DNA from: Candidatus Krumholzibacteriota bacterium
GTDB lineage: Bacteria; Krumholzibacteriota; Krumholzibacteriia; JAJRXK01
Assembly (NCBI GenBank): GCA_024276305.1
Contig: JAJRXK010000051.1
Coordinates: forward strand, 1 to 64,000
Reading direction: 5' to 3'
Length of the DNA stretch: 64,000 nt
The first letter of the stretch is position 1, and the number at the start of each line of letters is the position of its first letter. Of this stretch, positions 9,943 to 18,127 are shown piece by piece. Below the pieces are notes generated by a model. That model did no database searches. It saw nothing but the letters and a program-made list of their open reading frames with translations, and had not been told where the DNA came from. The position numbers and the translations under genes were made by a program.

Positions 9943-10436
9943 TCGCGGCCCTGCGTCGCGGCCACCGCAGGGCGGTGGTGGTGGGGTGGATGGTGCTGCC
10001 CCCTCTGGTGCTTCTGGCTTTCTTCGCACGCCCAGTTCCCCTCCGGTCGGTGCTCCCGTCGACATTGATCGAATCCTCCCCGGACCCGAGCCAGGAGTGG
10101 TTCCACTCTTCCGGACTCTTCGAAGAAGTGCCGCTCGACACGAAGATCTCCACGACCACCGATGGCGTCTCGGTGTTGAGCCTGCGGGCCAGGTCGCCAT
10201 TGTCCTTCCCCCAGCTCCTGGTCTACTGGCGGCCGGAGCTTGCCCCTGGGTCCGAAAGCTCCTCGGTGGAGGGTGCCGATCTTCTCGGAATCCTCTCGGG
10301 CCGGGGGGCGCATCGTCTGCTGTTTCCTTCACTGTGGAAGGGAGGGGGGCAGGTGATCCTCTACAGTGTGGGACGCGCGGAGGTGGTGGCGAGTTCATCG
10401 GTGCTTCCGTTCCCCGCACCGGAGGGCCGTCCGTGA
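9939..10436 (+). CDS. Membrane-anchored hypothetical protein
   Basis: This 165-residue protein has a basic N-terminus (LRRGHRR), one TM/uncleaved signal segment (VVVGWMVLPPLVLLAFFA) and a ~125-residue domain predicted outside the cytoplasm. No family is recognised. It is coupled to both neighbours by 4-bp overlaps (ATGA at 9939, GTGA at 10433). Its position directly before the ferric-reductase/Rieske fusion suggests a partner or electron-acceptor-facing subunit, but nothing in its own sequence (no Cys pair, no CxxCH) shows cofactor binding. Confidence 0.7.
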   Translation: MIAALRRGHRRAVVVGWMVLPPLVLLAFFARPVPLRSVLPSTLIESSPDPSQEWFHSSGLFEEVPLDTKISTTTDGVSVLSLRARSPLSFPQLLVYWRPELAPGSESSSVEGADLLGILSGRGAHRLLFPSLWKGGGQVILYSVGRAEVVASSSVLPFPAPEGRP

Positions 10437-11464
10437 CCCACACCTACGTGGCCGTGCAGTGGAATCGACAGAAGCGTCGCTACGACCTGGCGGTCTTGGT
10501 CGCGCTTCTGTCCACACTGGGGGCCTTCGTGGCCCTGGGGAAGTGGGTGCGTCCGCATGCGACGGCAGAGACTCTTCTGATTCGAGGCACCGCGGTGAGC
10601 GCTTGGGCGCTGCTCCATCTGATCCTGAGTCTCGGCCCCTTGTCTCGTCTGGATTCGCGGTGGTTGATTCTGCTCTACAATCGCCGCCACTTGGGAGTCA
10701 CCTTCTTCCTCGTCTGTTCCGCACACGCCGCATTGAGCCTGATGCAATTCCATGGCTTCGGGGACATGAATCCGTTGTTGAGTCTGCTCAGTTCCAATGG
10801 ACGATTCACGAGTCTGACGAATCATCCCTTCCAGCTTCTCGGTGCGGGTGCATGGATCATCTTTCTGTTCATGGCGGTCACCAGTCATGATTTCTGGCTG
10901 GCTCATCTCACCGCGCCGGTTTGGAAGGCGCTCCACATGGGGATCTACCTGGCCTATGCTCTGGTCCTCGGCCATGTCGCTCTGGGGTCGGGACAGAGTC
11001 AGAGTGGGGTCGTGTTGGCGATGGCCGGTGGGGGTGCGTTATGGATTCTGTCGCTCCACTCCTTGGCCGCACTCCGAGAACACCAGGTCGATCGCAGGGC
11101 CCGCGGGCAGCAGAATCGAGACGGCTGGATCGAAGTCCCCTCCCCTCAAGACATCGTGGAGGGGCGCGCGCGGCTGGTCGAAGTGGCCGGCGAACGGGTC
11201 GCGGTATACCGGCGGGGAGAAGAGTATTGGGCCCTTTCGAATGTATGCCAGCATCAGAACGGTCCGCTCGGCGAAGGCTGCATCCTCGAGGGGAAGGTGA
11301 CCTGCCCGTGGCATGGATTCCAGTACGACCCCACCACTGGTGCAGCGCCGCCTCCCTACACCGAGAGGGTGCCGACCTTCGATCTTCGATGGGAAGGCCA
11401 TCGGCTCTACCTTTCGACCGTCGCCCGCCCCGCTCCGTCGCTGTCCACCACCGGAGGACGATGA
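10433..11464 (+). CDS. Ferric-reductase-like transmembrane cytochrome b fused to a Rieske [2Fe-2S] domain
   Basis: A 343-residue fusion. Residues ~15-225 form about six TM helices of the ferric-reductase/MsrQ type with His residues placed for heme b (in ALLHLIL, CSAHAAL, KALHMGIY and VLGHVAL). Residues ~240-335 are a Rieske domain with both ligand pairs present: C272-H274 (CQH) and C291-H294 (CPWH). This is the layout of a membrane electron carrier passing electrons between a heme pair and an iron-sulfur centre. Known relatives of the TM part include MsrQ, which feeds MsrP from the quinone pool. The start is a GTG overlapping the previous stop. There is no MsrP or oxygenase gene beside it; acyltransferases follow instead. 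The substrate is unknown. Confidence 0.88.
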   Translation: MTHTYVAVQWNRQKRRYDLAVLVALLSTLGAFVALGKWVRPHATAETLLIRGTAVSAWALLHLILSLGPLSRLDSRWLILLYNRRHLGVTFFLVCSAHAALSLMQFHGFGDMNPLLSLLSSNGRFTSLTNHPFQLLGAGAWIIFLFMAVTSHDFWLAHLTAPVWKALHMGIYLAYALVLGHVALGSGQSQSGVVLAMAGGGALWILSLHSLAALREHQVDRRARGQQNRDGWIEVPSPQDIVEGRARLVEVAGERVAVYRRGEEYWALSNVCQHQNGPLGEGCILEGKVTCPWHGFQYDPTTGAAPPPYTERVPTFDLRWEGHRLYLSTVARPAPSLSTTGGR

Positions 11465-11465
11465 G

Positions 11466-12218
11466 TTGAGCGGCGACCCGGAGTTCTACGTTGGCCATGC
11501 CGACTCCGTATCGCCGGTCCTCGGGCGCGCGGCGATTCGGCGATGGGCCGCCGTGATGGGGGTGGTGATCTCGGTGGCCCTCGTCTTCGCCGTTGCTCAA
11601 GAGGATCTGCCTCCGAAGTACTTCGAATGGGACCGGGTCCGTTCCTTCGAGGGTCGCATTCGACTGGAGCCGACCCCTCATCTGATGGTCGACCTTCCCA
11701 GCTCGGACCACTCGGTCCGTTTGGCCCTGGTGGGTCCGCGAAAGTCGGGGGCGCGGAGCTTCGTCGAGGAATTCGACGGAGAGCGGGTCCGACTGGATGC
11801 GCACCTCCTCTATCGGGATGGTCGGACCATGGCCGAAGTGGTGCCGGAGTCGGTCCACCGCCTCGGTCGCGGGGCCTCCGATCCGGTGGACTCGGGTCTC
11901 TCCCTGGGCCCGGTGTCTCTCGAGGGCGAGATCGTCGACACCAAATGCTTTCTGGGAGCCATGAATCCGGGGCGGTCCAAGGTGCACCGGGCTTGTGCGG
12001 TGCGGTGCATCTCGGGGGGAATCCCGCCTGCGCTCTGGGTGCGTGGTCAGGACGGGGGTGCGGTGGTATTGTTGGTGGATTCCGAGGGTCGGTCGGTGAA
12101 CGACCGAGTCCTGGGGATGGTGGCGGAGGGAGTGCGAATTCGAGGGGAGCTTTGGCGCTACGATGATCTATTGGTGCTACGCAGTGATCCGGAAGACTAT
12201 CAAAGGTTGAGTCGATGA
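11466..12218 (+). CDS. Membrane-anchored protein with conserved Cys-rich motif, unknown function
   Basis: The 250-residue protein has a single N-terminal TM segment (WAAVMGVVISVALVFAVAQ) and a beta-rich exported part. Near residues 158-190 it has a dense motif with three cysteines (C161, C177, C181), H174, M166 and a GGIPP end, spaced C-x15-C-x3-C. I have the impression of a conserved uncharacterised family but cannot name it. The residues would suit metal or heme/FeS-linked chemistry, which is inference. The start TTG (11466) is chosen for GGAGG at 11453-11457; the ATG at 11461 is out of frame and stops at once. It overlaps olsB by 4 bp. Confidence 0.7.
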   Translation: MSGDPEFYVGHADSVSPVLGRAAIRRWAAVMGVVISVALVFAVAQEDLPPKYFEWDRVRSFEGRIRLEPTPHLMVDLPSSDHSVRLALVGPRKSGARSFVEEFDGERVRLDAHLLYRDGRTMAEVVPESVHRLGRGASDPVDSGLSLGPVSLEGEIVDTKCFLGAMNPGRSKVHRACAVRCISGGIPPALWVRGQDGGAVVLLVDSEGRSVNDRVLGMVAEGVRIRGELWRYDDLLVLRSDPEDYQRLSR

Positions 12219-13057
12219 ACGAGGAAACCCACGCGCCGCTCGTCGGGGCGCTCCAGGACTTGGACTATCCGCAGATGCCCGAATCCCTTCCCCGGTGGGA
12301 GTCGGAAGATGCGAAGTATCGCTGTCGCTTCGCCGCCTCCATCGGCGACTTGGAAGCCGTCCTGCGCTTGCGCTATCGGGTGTTCAACCTCGAGCTGAAC
12401 GAAGGACTCGAGGAGTCTCACCGGTTGGGAATCGACATCGATCGTTTCGATCCGCAGTGTCATCACCTGATGGTCGAGCACCGGGCCACCGGTGAGGTCA
12501 TCGGCACCTATCGTCTTCAGACCCATGCCATGGCGGTCCGAGCCGAGGGCTTCTACTCCGCCAACGAATTCCAATTCGAGATGTGGCCCCCGGGGATCCT
12601 CGAACACGCCACCGAGTGCGGGAGGGCTTGCATCGAGGAGCACCATCGGCACCGGAGCGTTCTTCTCTTGCTCTGGAAGGGATTGGGGGCCTATGTGGTC
12701 CACAACCAGCATCGATACTTCTTCGGATGCTGTTCGCTGACCAGTCAGGATCCCGCGGAGGCCGCCCGAACTCTGGAGTACCTCCGGCAGAAGGGACACC
12801 TGCACCGCGATCTCGACCTGGATCCCCGTCCCGACTACGACTGCTGCGAGGGGCAGCATTCGATCGAAGGGTGGGAATCGGTTCGGCTTCCCACCCTGTT
12901 CCGGACCTATCTGCGTTACGGTGCCCGAATCGTGGGCCGGCCGGCCTTGGACCGAGAGTTTCGCACCATCGATTTTCTGGCCCTGATGGACCTCCAGGAG
13001 CTCGATCCGGTCCGAGTCCTCCGGCAGTTCCAGGTCGATCTCCACCAGCAGACATGA
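12215..13057 (+). CDS. olsB: OlsB-like N-acyltransferase (ornithine lipid-type, GNAT superfamily)
   Basis: OlsB transfers a 3-hydroxyacyl chain to the alpha-amino group of ornithine, the first step of ornithine lipid synthesis. The 280-residue product has the family landmarks: LRLRYRVFN near residue 50, GEVIGTYRL, GFYSANEF, ECGRACIE, and LLLLWKGLGAYVV followed by RYFFGCCSL. The next gene is a PlsC-type acyltransferase, the expected partner (OlsA). The amino acid used cannot be told from sequence; related PF13444 enzymes acylate other amino acids. The start ATG overlaps the upstream stop (ATGA), as does its own stop with the next gene. Confidence 0.82.
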   Translation: MNEETHAPLVGALQDLDYPQMPESLPRWESEDAKYRCRFAASIGDLEAVLRLRYRVFNLELNEGLEESHRLGIDIDRFDPQCHHLMVEHRATGEVIGTYRLQTHAMAVRAEGFYSANEFQFEMWPPGILEHATECGRACIEEHHRHRSVLLLLWKGLGAYVVHNQHRYFFGCCSLTSQDPAEAARTLEYLRQKGHLHRDLDLDPRPDYDCCEGQHSIEGWESVRLPTLFRTYLRYGARIVGRPALDREFRTIDFLALMDLQELDPVRVLRQFQVDLHQQT

Positions 13058-13854
13058 TCGTTCGCTTCCGCGCCGCGACGAGAGCCGTGGTTCTGGCGCT
13101 CTTCTTGGGGGCGTGGTTCCTCCTCTATTGGATGGGGCGGTTGTTCTGTTGGAACTCCCGGTCCCGGCGGTGGTGGAGGCGCCACTACATGCAAGACGGT
13201 GCGCGGATCACCTTGCATCTGCTGGGAGCCCGAGTCGCAGTTCGAGGCCGTGCCCCCGACCGCGCCTGCATCGTGGTCTGCAACCACTTGGGCTATGTCG
13301 ATGTGATCGTCCTGGCCAGTGTGGCCAGAGTGGTCTTCGTATCCCGGGCCGACGTGGAGTCGTGGCCGGGCGTGGGTCCGCTGACCAAGAGCGCGGGCAC
13401 GATATTCCTGGATCGGCAGCGCAGTCGCTCGATTCCCCGAGCTCTCGACAGGATGCGGCGAGCGGTCTCGGACGGGAGCGGAGTGGTATTCTTCCCCGAA
13501 GGAACCAGCAGCGACGGTCGAGATCTCTTGCCTTTTCGGTCCTCCCTCTTTCAGGTGGCCATCGAGATGGGCGTGCCGGTCTGCTGCGCCGCCTTGGCCT
13601 ATCGCACTCCGGCGGGCGAGAGGTCCCCCGAGGAGGCGGTGGCGTGGTGGCAGGATGACCTCGACTTCTTTCCCCATTGTTGGCGTCTGCTCTCGCTCTC
13701 TTCCTTCGAAGCTCGGGTGAGCTTCACCGAGGGTCGGATCGAAGTGTCGGAATCCACGGATCGGCGAAGTCTCTGTACCGAGGCCGAAGGTCGAGTTCGA
13801 CGGGCCCTCCAAGATCTGAAGGCCGATGTGCCGAATGAAGGCGTCGCACGATGA
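13054..13854 (+). CDS. PlsC-type acyltransferase, candidate lyso-ornithine lipid acyltransferase (OlsA role)
   Basis: The 266-residue membrane-associated acyltransferase has an N-terminal hydrophobic segment (VVLALFLGAWFLLYWMGRLF), the catalytic HX4D motif (NHLGYVD) and the FPEGTSS motif. The family transfers a fatty acyl chain to a hydroxyl, as in 1-acylglycerol-3-phosphate or lyso-ornithine lipid. Placement immediately after the OlsB-like gene with a 4-bp overlap supports the OlsA role, but a phosphatidic-acid role cannot be excluded from sequence. The stop again overlaps the next start. Confidence 0.88.
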   Translation: MIVRFRAATRAVVLALFLGAWFLLYWMGRLFCWNSRSRRWWRRHYMQDGARITLHLLGARVAVRGRAPDRACIVVCNHLGYVDVIVLASVARVVFVSRADVESWPGVGPLTKSAGTIFLDRQRSRSIPRALDRMRRAVSDGSGVVFFPEGTSSDGRDLLPFRSSLFQVAIEMGVPVCCAALAYRTPAGERSPEEAVAWWQDDLDFFPHCWRLLSLSSFEARVSFTEGRIEVSESTDRRSLCTEAEGRVRRALQDLKADVPNEGVAR

Positions 13855-16415
13855 AGACCCGAGGGAAGTGGTGGAAGAGGAAGCGGTGGATCTGGGGGAT
13901 CTATTTGCTTCTCCTCGGGCTGCACCAGTGGGGAGGGTTCTCGGACCTGCGAGGTCACGATTCGCCACGCGGTCTTGGAGTCCAGGTGCCGCGCGCGGAG
14001 GGCAGCCGCGACCGTGTCGAAGTTCGCATCACCGAGGACGGGGCCGCGGATGCGCCGGTGCTGCTCTTGGTGGCCTTCGATTCCGACACCGACTCGGAGC
14101 TGGATGCGCAATTGAGGGCGCTGGTTCGGGACCACCGAATTCGGATCTGGCAGGTCGATCTTCGGGCCCTGGCCCAGGAGGTTTCGCCCCCGAGTTTCGA
14201 GGGTCTGGCGTCCCGACTGCGAGCGGTGGTGGAGGCGGAGGGCTCTCCTCCTCTGTCCATGGTGGCGACCGCCGACGCGGCGGCGGTCGCGATCCACTGC
14301 GCATCGGAGCTCGACCCCGCGCCGCAGGCTCTGGTGCTCTGGGGTGGAAGCGGGGTTCAGGAATTCGATCTTCTGGGCAGCCATGAGCTCAACCATGTTC
14401 TCTACTCCCTGCAGTGGGTGTTGCTGACGGCATCGAACGAGCTTCTGCCACACTTCGGAGCCTTGCCATTCTTGGCCCACGCCGCCCAGAACGCACGCAT
14501 CCGCATGCAGAGCGACCGTCGCCTGCTGCGCGACGCCATCCGCCGGTTGGGAATGCCGGTCCTCATCGTCCATCGCGCCCGCGATCCTCATGTCGGAGTG
14601 GCGGTGGCGCGGGAGCACGCCCGCTTGATCCCGCAGGCTCGACTCCAGGTCCTCGGGCCGGGAAGTACGGCTCCTTCGCTCGGTGAGTGGTTGGACGAGG
14701 CGAGGCGAGGCGAAATCCCCCGACGCTCCGACGCCACCGCGGAACGGATCGAGGCTTCTCGGGCCGAGCTGGGTCGCGGAGAGTGGGTCCAAGCCCATGG
14801 TCGAACTCTTGGACTGCTGATCTTTCTTCTGGTCCTGGGCACCTTCATCACCGAAGACCTCACCTCCATCGCCGCGGGGTTGCTCATCGCCGATGGACGA
14901 CTGACCTGGGCGCAGGGCCTGGGTGCGGTCTTCTGCGGGATCTATTTCGGTGACCAGTCCTTGTATTTGATCGGACGCATCGCACGCCGCAACATCGTGC
15001 ACCGGCGACCGTGGAAGTGGGTGCTGCGAGGAGAGGATCTCGACCGGGCGGCTCGGTGGTTCGAAGAGAAGGGGCTGGTCGCCATCCTGCTCACTCGGTT
15101 CATTCCGGGAACGAGATTGCCGACCTATGTCGCGGCCGGAGTGGTTCGGGCTGGCTATTGGCGTTTCGCAGCCTACTTCTTCGTGGCGGTCGCGCTGTGG
15201 ACTCCTCTTCTCGTGGGCTTCTCCGCGCAGGTCGGAGGAGAGGCTCTCGCGCGTCTGCAGGGCTTTCGGCGGGGATCCCTCTTGGTCCTTGCGGTCGTCG
15301 CCTTGGTGATCCTGGTCTGTCTGCGCCTCCTCCTTCCGCTGTTCACCGACCGAGGCCGTCGAGAACTCTGGGCTCGGTGGCAACGGTGGACTCGGTGGGA
15401 GTTCTGGCCGCCGGCAATGATCTACGGCCCGGTCTTGGTTCGAATCCTGGGCTTCGCATGGCGCCATCGGAGCCTTCGGGTGGTCACCGCCGTCAATCCG
15501 GGGATCGCGGCGGGCGGACTGATGGGCGAATCGAAGTTGGCCATCCTCGACGCCCTCGGGGGAGAGGGAGAACACGTCCCTCCTTACCAACGGATTCCTC
15601 CCGGGGATGCTCGATCCCAGCGAGAGGTTGCGGAGGCTTTCCTGAGTCGTGCGGATGTGGGACTGCCCATCGTCATCAAACCGGATTCCGGCGAACGCGG
15701 ACAGGGAGTCGTCGTGGTGCGGCGGCTCGAGCAGCTCGATGAAGTTCTCCGGGGTTCGGGGACGGCGTGGATTGCCCAGCGTTACGTGGAGGGGCTCGAG
15801 TTCGGCATCTTCTATCTGAGGGAGCCGGGAGAGTCGGCCGGTCGGATCTTCAGCATGAATTCCAAGGAGCGATTGTGTTTGCGCGGCGATGGCATCCACG
15901 ACCTCGAACACCTCGTTCTCCACGATCCACGGGCATCCATTCTGGCGAAGATCCACCTTCGGGCCAACGTGGATCGCTTGGGATCCATTCCCGCCGAGGG
16001 CGAGGAGGTGGAGATCGTGGAGATCGGAGCGCATGCCCGCGGGACGGTGTTCCGCGACGCGCGGGATCTGGTGACTCCAGAGCTCACGCGGGCCATCGAT
16101 CGTCTCTCCCGGAGATTCTCCGGATTCCATTTCGGGCGCTATGACGTGCGCGTCCCCGACGTCGAGGCTCTGCGCGAAGGTCGAGACTTTCAGGTTCTCG
16201 AACTCAATGGCCTCACCTCCGAGGCCGCGCACATCTACGAGCCCGGCTTTTCGCTGCGAGAAGCTCGACGGACGCTGACCGAGCAGTGGCGTCTGGCCTT
16301 CGAGATCGGAGCCGCGAATGCCGCAGAGGGCCACCGCCCTTCCACTTGGCGTGAGCTCCTGGATCTGTGGTCGCAATATCGAGAGGCGGCTCGTCAGAGG
16401 CCGCCGGCCCACTGA
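13851..16415 (+). CDS. Three-part fusion: alpha/beta-hydrolase-like domain, DedA/VTT membrane domain, ATP-grasp ligase domain
   Basis: An 854-residue protein. Residue ~12 onward is a TM anchor. Residues ~50-300 look like an alpha/beta hydrolase fold (VLLLVAF strand, VLIVHRARDPHV acid-loop strand), but the nucleophile-elbow region (around residues 137-146, VATADAAAV) has no GxSxG serine, so this part is probably non-catalytic. Residues ~320-500 are a DedA/VTT domain with LTRFIPGTRLP, the family's RxxPGxR-type signature. Residues ~525-835 are an ATP-grasp domain: VIKPDSGERGQG as phosphate loop, then RYDVRV and VLELNG supplying the metal ligands. DedA proteins are known lipid flippases and ATP-grasp enzymes join a carboxylate to an amine. 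After the OlsB/PlsC pair this suggests amino-acid modification and flipping of an aminolipid (inference). Confidence 0.85.
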   Translation: MKTRGKWWKRKRWIWGIYLLLLGLHQWGGFSDLRGHDSPRGLGVQVPRAEGSRDRVEVRITEDGAADAPVLLLVAFDSDTDSELDAQLRALVRDHRIRIWQVDLRALAQEVSPPSFEGLASRLRAVVEAEGSPPLSMVATADAAAVAIHCASELDPAPQALVLWGGSGVQEFDLLGSHELNHVLYSLQWVLLTASNELLPHFGALPFLAHAAQNARIRMQSDRRLLRDAIRRLGMPVLIVHRARDPHVGVAVAREHARLIPQARLQVLGPGSTAPSLGEWLDEARRGEIPRRSDATAERIEASRAELGRGEWVQAHGRTLGLLIFLLVLGTFITEDLTSIAAGLLIADGRLTWAQGLGAVFCGIYFGDQSLYLIGRIARRNIVHRRPWKWVLRGEDLDRAARWFEEKGLVAILLTRFIPGTRLPTYVAAGVVRAGYWRFAAYFFVAVALWTPLLVGFSAQVGGEALARLQGFRRGSLLVLAVVALVILVCLRLLLPLFTDRGRRELWARWQRWTRWEFWPPAMIYGPVLVRILGFAWRHRSLRVVTAVNPGIAAGGLMGESKLAILDALGGEGEHVPPYQRIPPGDARSQREVAEAFLSRADVGLPIVIKPDSGERGQGVVVVRRLEQLDEVLRGSGTAWIAQRYVEGLEFGIFYLREPGESAGRIFSMNSKERLCLRGDGIHDLEHLVLHDPRASILAKIHLRANVDRLGSIPAEGEEVEIVEIGAHARGTVFRDARDLVTPELTRAIDRLSRRFSGFHFGRYDVRVPDVEALREGRDFQVLELNGLTSEAAHIYEPGFSLREARRTLTEQWRLAFEIGAANAAEGHRPSTWRELLDLWSQYREAARQRPPAH

Positions 16416-16450
16416 TGCGGTGATCGCCCTGCGCTTCGGAGACCGCTTCC

Positions 16451-17353
16451 TCAGGGTTCGGCGGACTGAAGGGGAATCGGACGGCCCACCCCGTCGAAGA
16501 TGACGTAGTGGTCGGGGTCGTAGCGTCGAAAGGCCACTTTCGAGTGCTCGACGACCTTCTCGAGGAGGCCGTCGAGCTGAGCCATGGCGAAGGTCGCGAT
16601 CCAGCTCTCCGGAATGGATCCTCCCACGTCTGCGCTCACTCGGTAGGCGAGGAGGGTGCGCTCCCGATCGAGGGCGAAGAGAATCCAGGCCCCCCGGTTC
16701 ATGGGGACGTAGACTGCCTTGGCGAGATCCTCCAGCCGGAGGTCCCCTGCTCGGCCTCCGGCCACGGTCGCCCGGGCGATCTCGGGACCGTTGTCGACCA
16801 GATTCCAGCTGTGTTGCCACACGAATCCCTCCGTCCGCCGGGCCAGATCGGAGTCCTTCTGAAGTTCGATCACCCAGTAGCGGTCGGAGACCGGCCAGGG
16901 GAGCGAGATGTACTGGAACCACAGACTCCCTCCTTCCGCATTCTGCCGCAGTCGGACCTCGGTGAGGAGATCACTCCCCTCGAAATCCGGATCCAGAGCG
17001 GCCAGCCAGACATGAGTTCGGGGAGCCTCGACGAGGGAGTAGCCGACCACCTCTTCGCGGTGGCCCTTCTGGCTGTGCTCGCTGGGGAGAGTCTTGCGCA
17101 CTTTGACGATGCGATGGTTGGCGAGACGATCGAGCTGCTCGGAGTCGAGAAAGGGAAGGGGCGTGTCCGCGAAATCGTTGTAGACTTCCAGCGCTGCAGC
17201 GAGGAGTTCGCGGTCTGTGTACTCGTGCTCCTCGGCGAAGGCAGAGACGACCGACCCGACGACGACTGCAACGACGAGCAGCGCCAGAATGCCGCTGCAC
17301 GGCGTCCTTCCTTTTGCTGGGAGCCGGAGACCATTGACCGATCGTGTGCGCAT
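16451..17353 (-). CDS. Exported START/SRPBCC-like domain protein
   Basis: The 300-residue product begins at the ATG at 17353, has a hydrophobic export signal (GILALLVVAVVVGSVVSAFA, cleavage likely after SAFA) and a ~240-residue domain resembling START/SRPBCC lipid-binding folds (alternating strands with YWVIEL, FVWQHSWNLVDNG, and a C-terminal helix FAMAQLDGLLEKVVEHSK). Such domains bind hydrophobic ligands in a deep pocket; none can be named here. Its start region overlaps the 5' end of orn on the other strand by 20 bp, so the two promoters must lie inside each other's genes or start annotations are slightly long. Confidence 0.7.
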   Translation of the reverse strand: MRTRSVNGLRLPAKGRTPCSGILALLVVAVVVGSVVSAFAEEHEYTDRELLAAALEVYNDFADTPLPFLDSEQLDRLANHRIVKVRKTLPSEHSQKGHREEVVGYSLVEAPRTHVWLAALDPDFEGSDLLTEVRLRQNAEGGSLWFQYISLPWPVSDRYWVIELQKDSDLARRTEGFVWQHSWNLVDNGPEIARATVAGGRAGDLRLEDLAKAVYVPMNRGAWILFALDRERTLLAYRVSADVGGSIPESWIATFAMAQLDGLLEKVVEHSKVAFRRYDPDHYVIFDGVGRPIPLQSAEP

Positions 17354-17933
17354 CCTGCAACCCCTGGTGTGGATGGACCTGGAAATGACCGGGCTCGATC
17401 CCGACCAGGACCGCATCCTGGAAATCGCCGTTCTGGTGAGCGACGGCCAACTCTCCCGAGTCATCGAAGGCCCCGACCTCGTGATCCATCAGCCGGCGGA
17501 AGTTCTCGACGCCATGGACGAATGGAATACGCAACACCACGGCGATTCGGGACTCTCTCGCACGAGTCTCGCCTCATCCGTCGACTGCGCCGAGGCGGAA
17601 CGTCAGGTATTGGACTTCATCACTCCCCTCTGCGAGAAAGGCCAGGCGCCGCTGGCCGGGAATTCGATCCACCAGGACCGGGCCTTTCTGCGTCGCTACA
17701 TGCCGAAACTGCACGACTATCTCCACTATCGCAATGTCGATGTCTCCACCGTGAAGGAGTTGCTCCGGCGGTGGGGGCCCGCGGTTCTGGAGGCGGCACC
17801 GGAAAAGTCCGATCGCCACCGAGCGATGGCGGACATCTACGATTCGATGGCCGAATTGCAGTACTATCGCAAAACCGCCTTCGAATCCGGCCTTCGCTCC
17901 CCGGATTCGAGCGCTGATGCAGAGACACCATAG
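17334..17933 (+). CDS. orn: Oligoribonuclease (DEDDh 3'-5' exonuclease)
   Basis: Orn degrades di- and short oligoribonucleotides, including pGpG from cyclic-di-GMP turnover. The 199-residue product shows WMDLEMTGLD (first Asp/Glu pair), AGNSIHQDRAFLRRYMP (the third motif region) and SDRHRAMADI (His and last Asp), completing DEDDh. The start is a TTG at 17334 after CGGAGA; a GTG at 17346 is an alternative. A hairpin that includes its TAG stop probably terminates transcription. Confidence 0.95.
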   Translation: MTDRVRILQPLVWMDLEMTGLDPDQDRILEIAVLVSDGQLSRVIEGPDLVIHQPAEVLDAMDEWNTQHHGDSGLSRTSLASSVDCAEAERQVLDFITPLCEKGQAPLAGNSIHQDRAFLRRYMPKLHDYLHYRNVDVSTVKELLRRWGPAVLEAAPEKSDRHRAMADIYDSMAELQYYRKTAFESGLRSPDSSADAETP

Positions 17934-17952
17934 CGGGATCACAGTCCCGCTA
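17931..17952 (+). terminator. hairpin terminator of orn
   Basis: TAGCGGGA (17931-17938) pairs perfectly with TCCCGCTA (17945-17952) over a six-base loop and is followed by CTGTGTTT. The stem begins with the orn stop codon itself. The U-tract is weak, so efficiency is uncertain. Confidence 0.6.
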
Positions 17953-18127
17953 CTGTGTTTCTGGGCTGCGTTTCGTAAGCTAGGTCTGGTCGTGGGAGCG
18001 GTGCATGCGGATTGAGGTTGGGCAACCCGTCGGCCATTCACACTGTGAGGTGTCCCGGCTCACGAGCGCTCACGGCGTTCGAGACTGTCGATCTGGGCAA
18101 GGGCAGGACAGCAGAGCTGGGAACGGA

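Noticed and set aside
13599-16922. 1107-codon open frame on the minus strand
   Set aside because: It lies antisense to the PlsC-type gene and the whole DedA/ATP-grasp fusion, whose sequences are clearly conserved. The minus-strand translation is Arg/Pro/Gly/His-rich with no recognisable motif, a normal by-product of high GC.
17934-18100. tRNA gene or other known structured RNA
   Set aside because: A GTTCGA stretch near 18077 looked like a T-loop, but the flanking five-base stem does not pair and no acceptor stem or anticodon arm can be drawn.
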